Part shown: in pieces, positions 6,921 to 7,241 of the stretch
How the letters are laid out: the number at the start of each line of letters is the position of its first letter
How positions within the stretch are numbered: position 1 is the stretch's first letter
From: SCTG01 sp964384595
GTDB lineage: Bacteria > Nitrospirota > Nitrospiria > Nitrospirales > NS-4
NCBI GenBank assembly: GCA_964384595.1
Contig: CAYLLY010000101.1
Coordinates: 1-7,241, forward strand
Direction of reading: 5' to 3'
Length of the DNA stretch: 7,241 nt
Notes under the pieces: generated by a model
Told to the model about the DNA's origin: nothing
The model's input: the letters and a program-made list of their open reading frames with translations, nothing else
The model's database searches: none
Translations under genes and position numbers: made by a program

Positions 6921-6999
6921 GGCGCCGAACGGGCGCCCGGGCGGAGCGCAACGACTGTCCCGCGCTTCGCCGGAGTGAGCACGTCCGGGCTGTTCGGCG
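6921..6999. repeat. GC-rich block with nested inverted repeats
   Basis: GGCGCC (6921-6926) and GGCGCC (6932-6937) form a tight hairpin around GAACG. CGCCGAAC (6923-6930) is also the exact reverse complement of GTTCGGCG (6992-6999), giving an alternative longer-range fold. The block lies between the ORF6N gene and tRNA-Lys, with no T-run that would mark a standard terminator. Nothing coding is supported here. Confidence 0.4.
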
Positions 7000-7024
7000 A
7001 CAGGACCCCCGCAGATGGGATGTG

Positions 7025-7100
7025 TGGTGAGCCGGGTGGGACTCGAACCCACGGCCCTCGCCTTAAAAGGGCGATGCTCTACCGACTGAGCTACCGGCTC
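7025..7100 (-). tRNA. tRNA-Lys (anticodon UUU)
   Basis: Complete 76-nt cloverleaf with encoded CCA. The acceptor GAGCCGG pairs perfectly with CCGGCTC, and the D arm is GCTC/GAGC with AGTCGGTA in the loop. The anticodon stem TCGCC/GGCGA holds the loop CTTTTAA (anticodon TTT), the T arm is GTGGG-TTCGAGT-CCCAC and the discriminator is A. It lies 34 nt after purA on the same strand. Its 3' half is duplicated at 6042-6080, which marks it as a probable integration target that was restored after insertion. Confidence 0.96.
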
Positions 7101-7109
7101 ACGCGTCGA

Positions 7110-7138
7110 ACTCTAACACACAGGGAAAATACGTTCAA
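7110..7138 (-). promoter_or_regulatory. Candidate promoter of tRNA-Lys
   Basis: On the minus strand TTGAAC (7138-7133, overlapping the purA stop) and TAGAGT (7115-7110) are 17 bases apart, each four of six to consensus. The predicted start lies a few bases before the mature tRNA 5' end at 7100, a usual layout for a tRNA gene. Confidence 0.4.
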
Positions 7139-7241
7139 CGCTTGCGGGAGCGGGCGCGGAGCAGCGGATTGCGGAGCACGACCGTTTCTTCCCGCTTGGC
7201 GCCGGTCGAGACGATGTCGATCGGACACTCGGCCAGCTCTT
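7135..7241 (-). CDS. purA: Adenylosuccinate synthetase, C-terminal end only
   Basis: Only the last 34 codons are in the window; the gene enters from the right edge. PurA joins IMP and aspartate with GTP to give adenylosuccinate in AMP synthesis, in the cytosol. The visible text, CPIDIVSTGAKREETVVLRN, matches the conserved family ending (..V-I-STGP-R-ETI-L..), in which the STG-R-ET strand closes the C-terminal domain. The usual proline after STG is Ala here. The protein ends with a basic extension (LLRARSRKR) slightly longer than usual. The call rests on this one motif, but it is distinctive. The downstream neighbour is tRNA-Lys, whose candidate promoter overlaps this stop codon. Confidence 0.8.
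   Translation of the reverse strand, partial: ELAECPIDIVSTGAKREETVVLRNPLLRARSRKR

Noticed and set aside
6864..7052. Minus-strand open frame of 62 codons
   Set aside because: It begins inside tRNA-Lys and runs through the GC-rich structured block with no ribosome site or recognisable sequence.

Overview
The window looks like a stretch of chromosome from a GC-rich, environmental, Gram-negative-type bacterium. CCA-encoding tRNA genes, an ORF6N-domain gene, a TviB-type sugar dehydrogenase and scattered small inverted repeats would suit Nitrospirota or a similar lineage. That assignment is an impression from gene content and style, not a demonstrated one. There is no rRNA gene and no complete marker gene to fix the taxonomy.

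Layout. Almost everything reads on the minus strand. From the right edge leftwards come: the last 34 codons of adenylosuccinate synthetase (purA); a complete tRNA-Lys(UUU) with a plausible promoter of its own; a roughly 1 kb segment holding an ORF6N-domain gene; and a 39-nt copy of the 3' part of tRNA-Lys in direct orientation. The full tRNA and its partial copy frame the ORF6N gene like attachment-site scars of an integrated element. Next are a lower-GC gene of unknown function carrying an R-x5-H motif of HEPN-nuclease type, a patch of small repeats (a 76-nt inverted repeat and a 20-bp perfect palindrome), and a translationally coupled pair made of an unknown 96-residue protein and a VOC/glyoxalase-fold protein. 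A plus-strand pair of tiny membrane proteins (62 and 37 residues, overlapping at ATGA) converges on that pair. The 37-residue gene is easily missed but has a textbook Shine-Dalgarno.

The left half is a minus-strand, operon-like run that starts at a sigma70-type promoter near 4034-4062. It encodes a UDP-glucuronate-epimerase-family SDR, GDP-mannose 4,6-dehydratase (gmd), tRNA-Glu(UUC), a TviB/WbpO-type UDP-N-acetylhexosamine dehydrogenase, and the start of the translation factor EttA, which runs off the left edge. The three sugar enzymes make activated precursors for a surface polysaccharide: uronic acid-type UDP-sugars and GDP-4-keto-6-deoxymannose. No glycosyltransferase, polymerase or flippase lies in the window, so this is a precursor module and not a whole polysaccharide locus. 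The odd element is the tRNA-Glu gene sitting inside it, ending only 12 nt before the dehydrogenase start codon.

No CRISPR array, insertion sequence with transposase, or complete known defence system is visible. The points most worth pursuing are the tRNA-Lys scar island, the HEPN-like gene next to it, the tRNA embedded in the sugar operon and the two-gene small membrane protein cassette.
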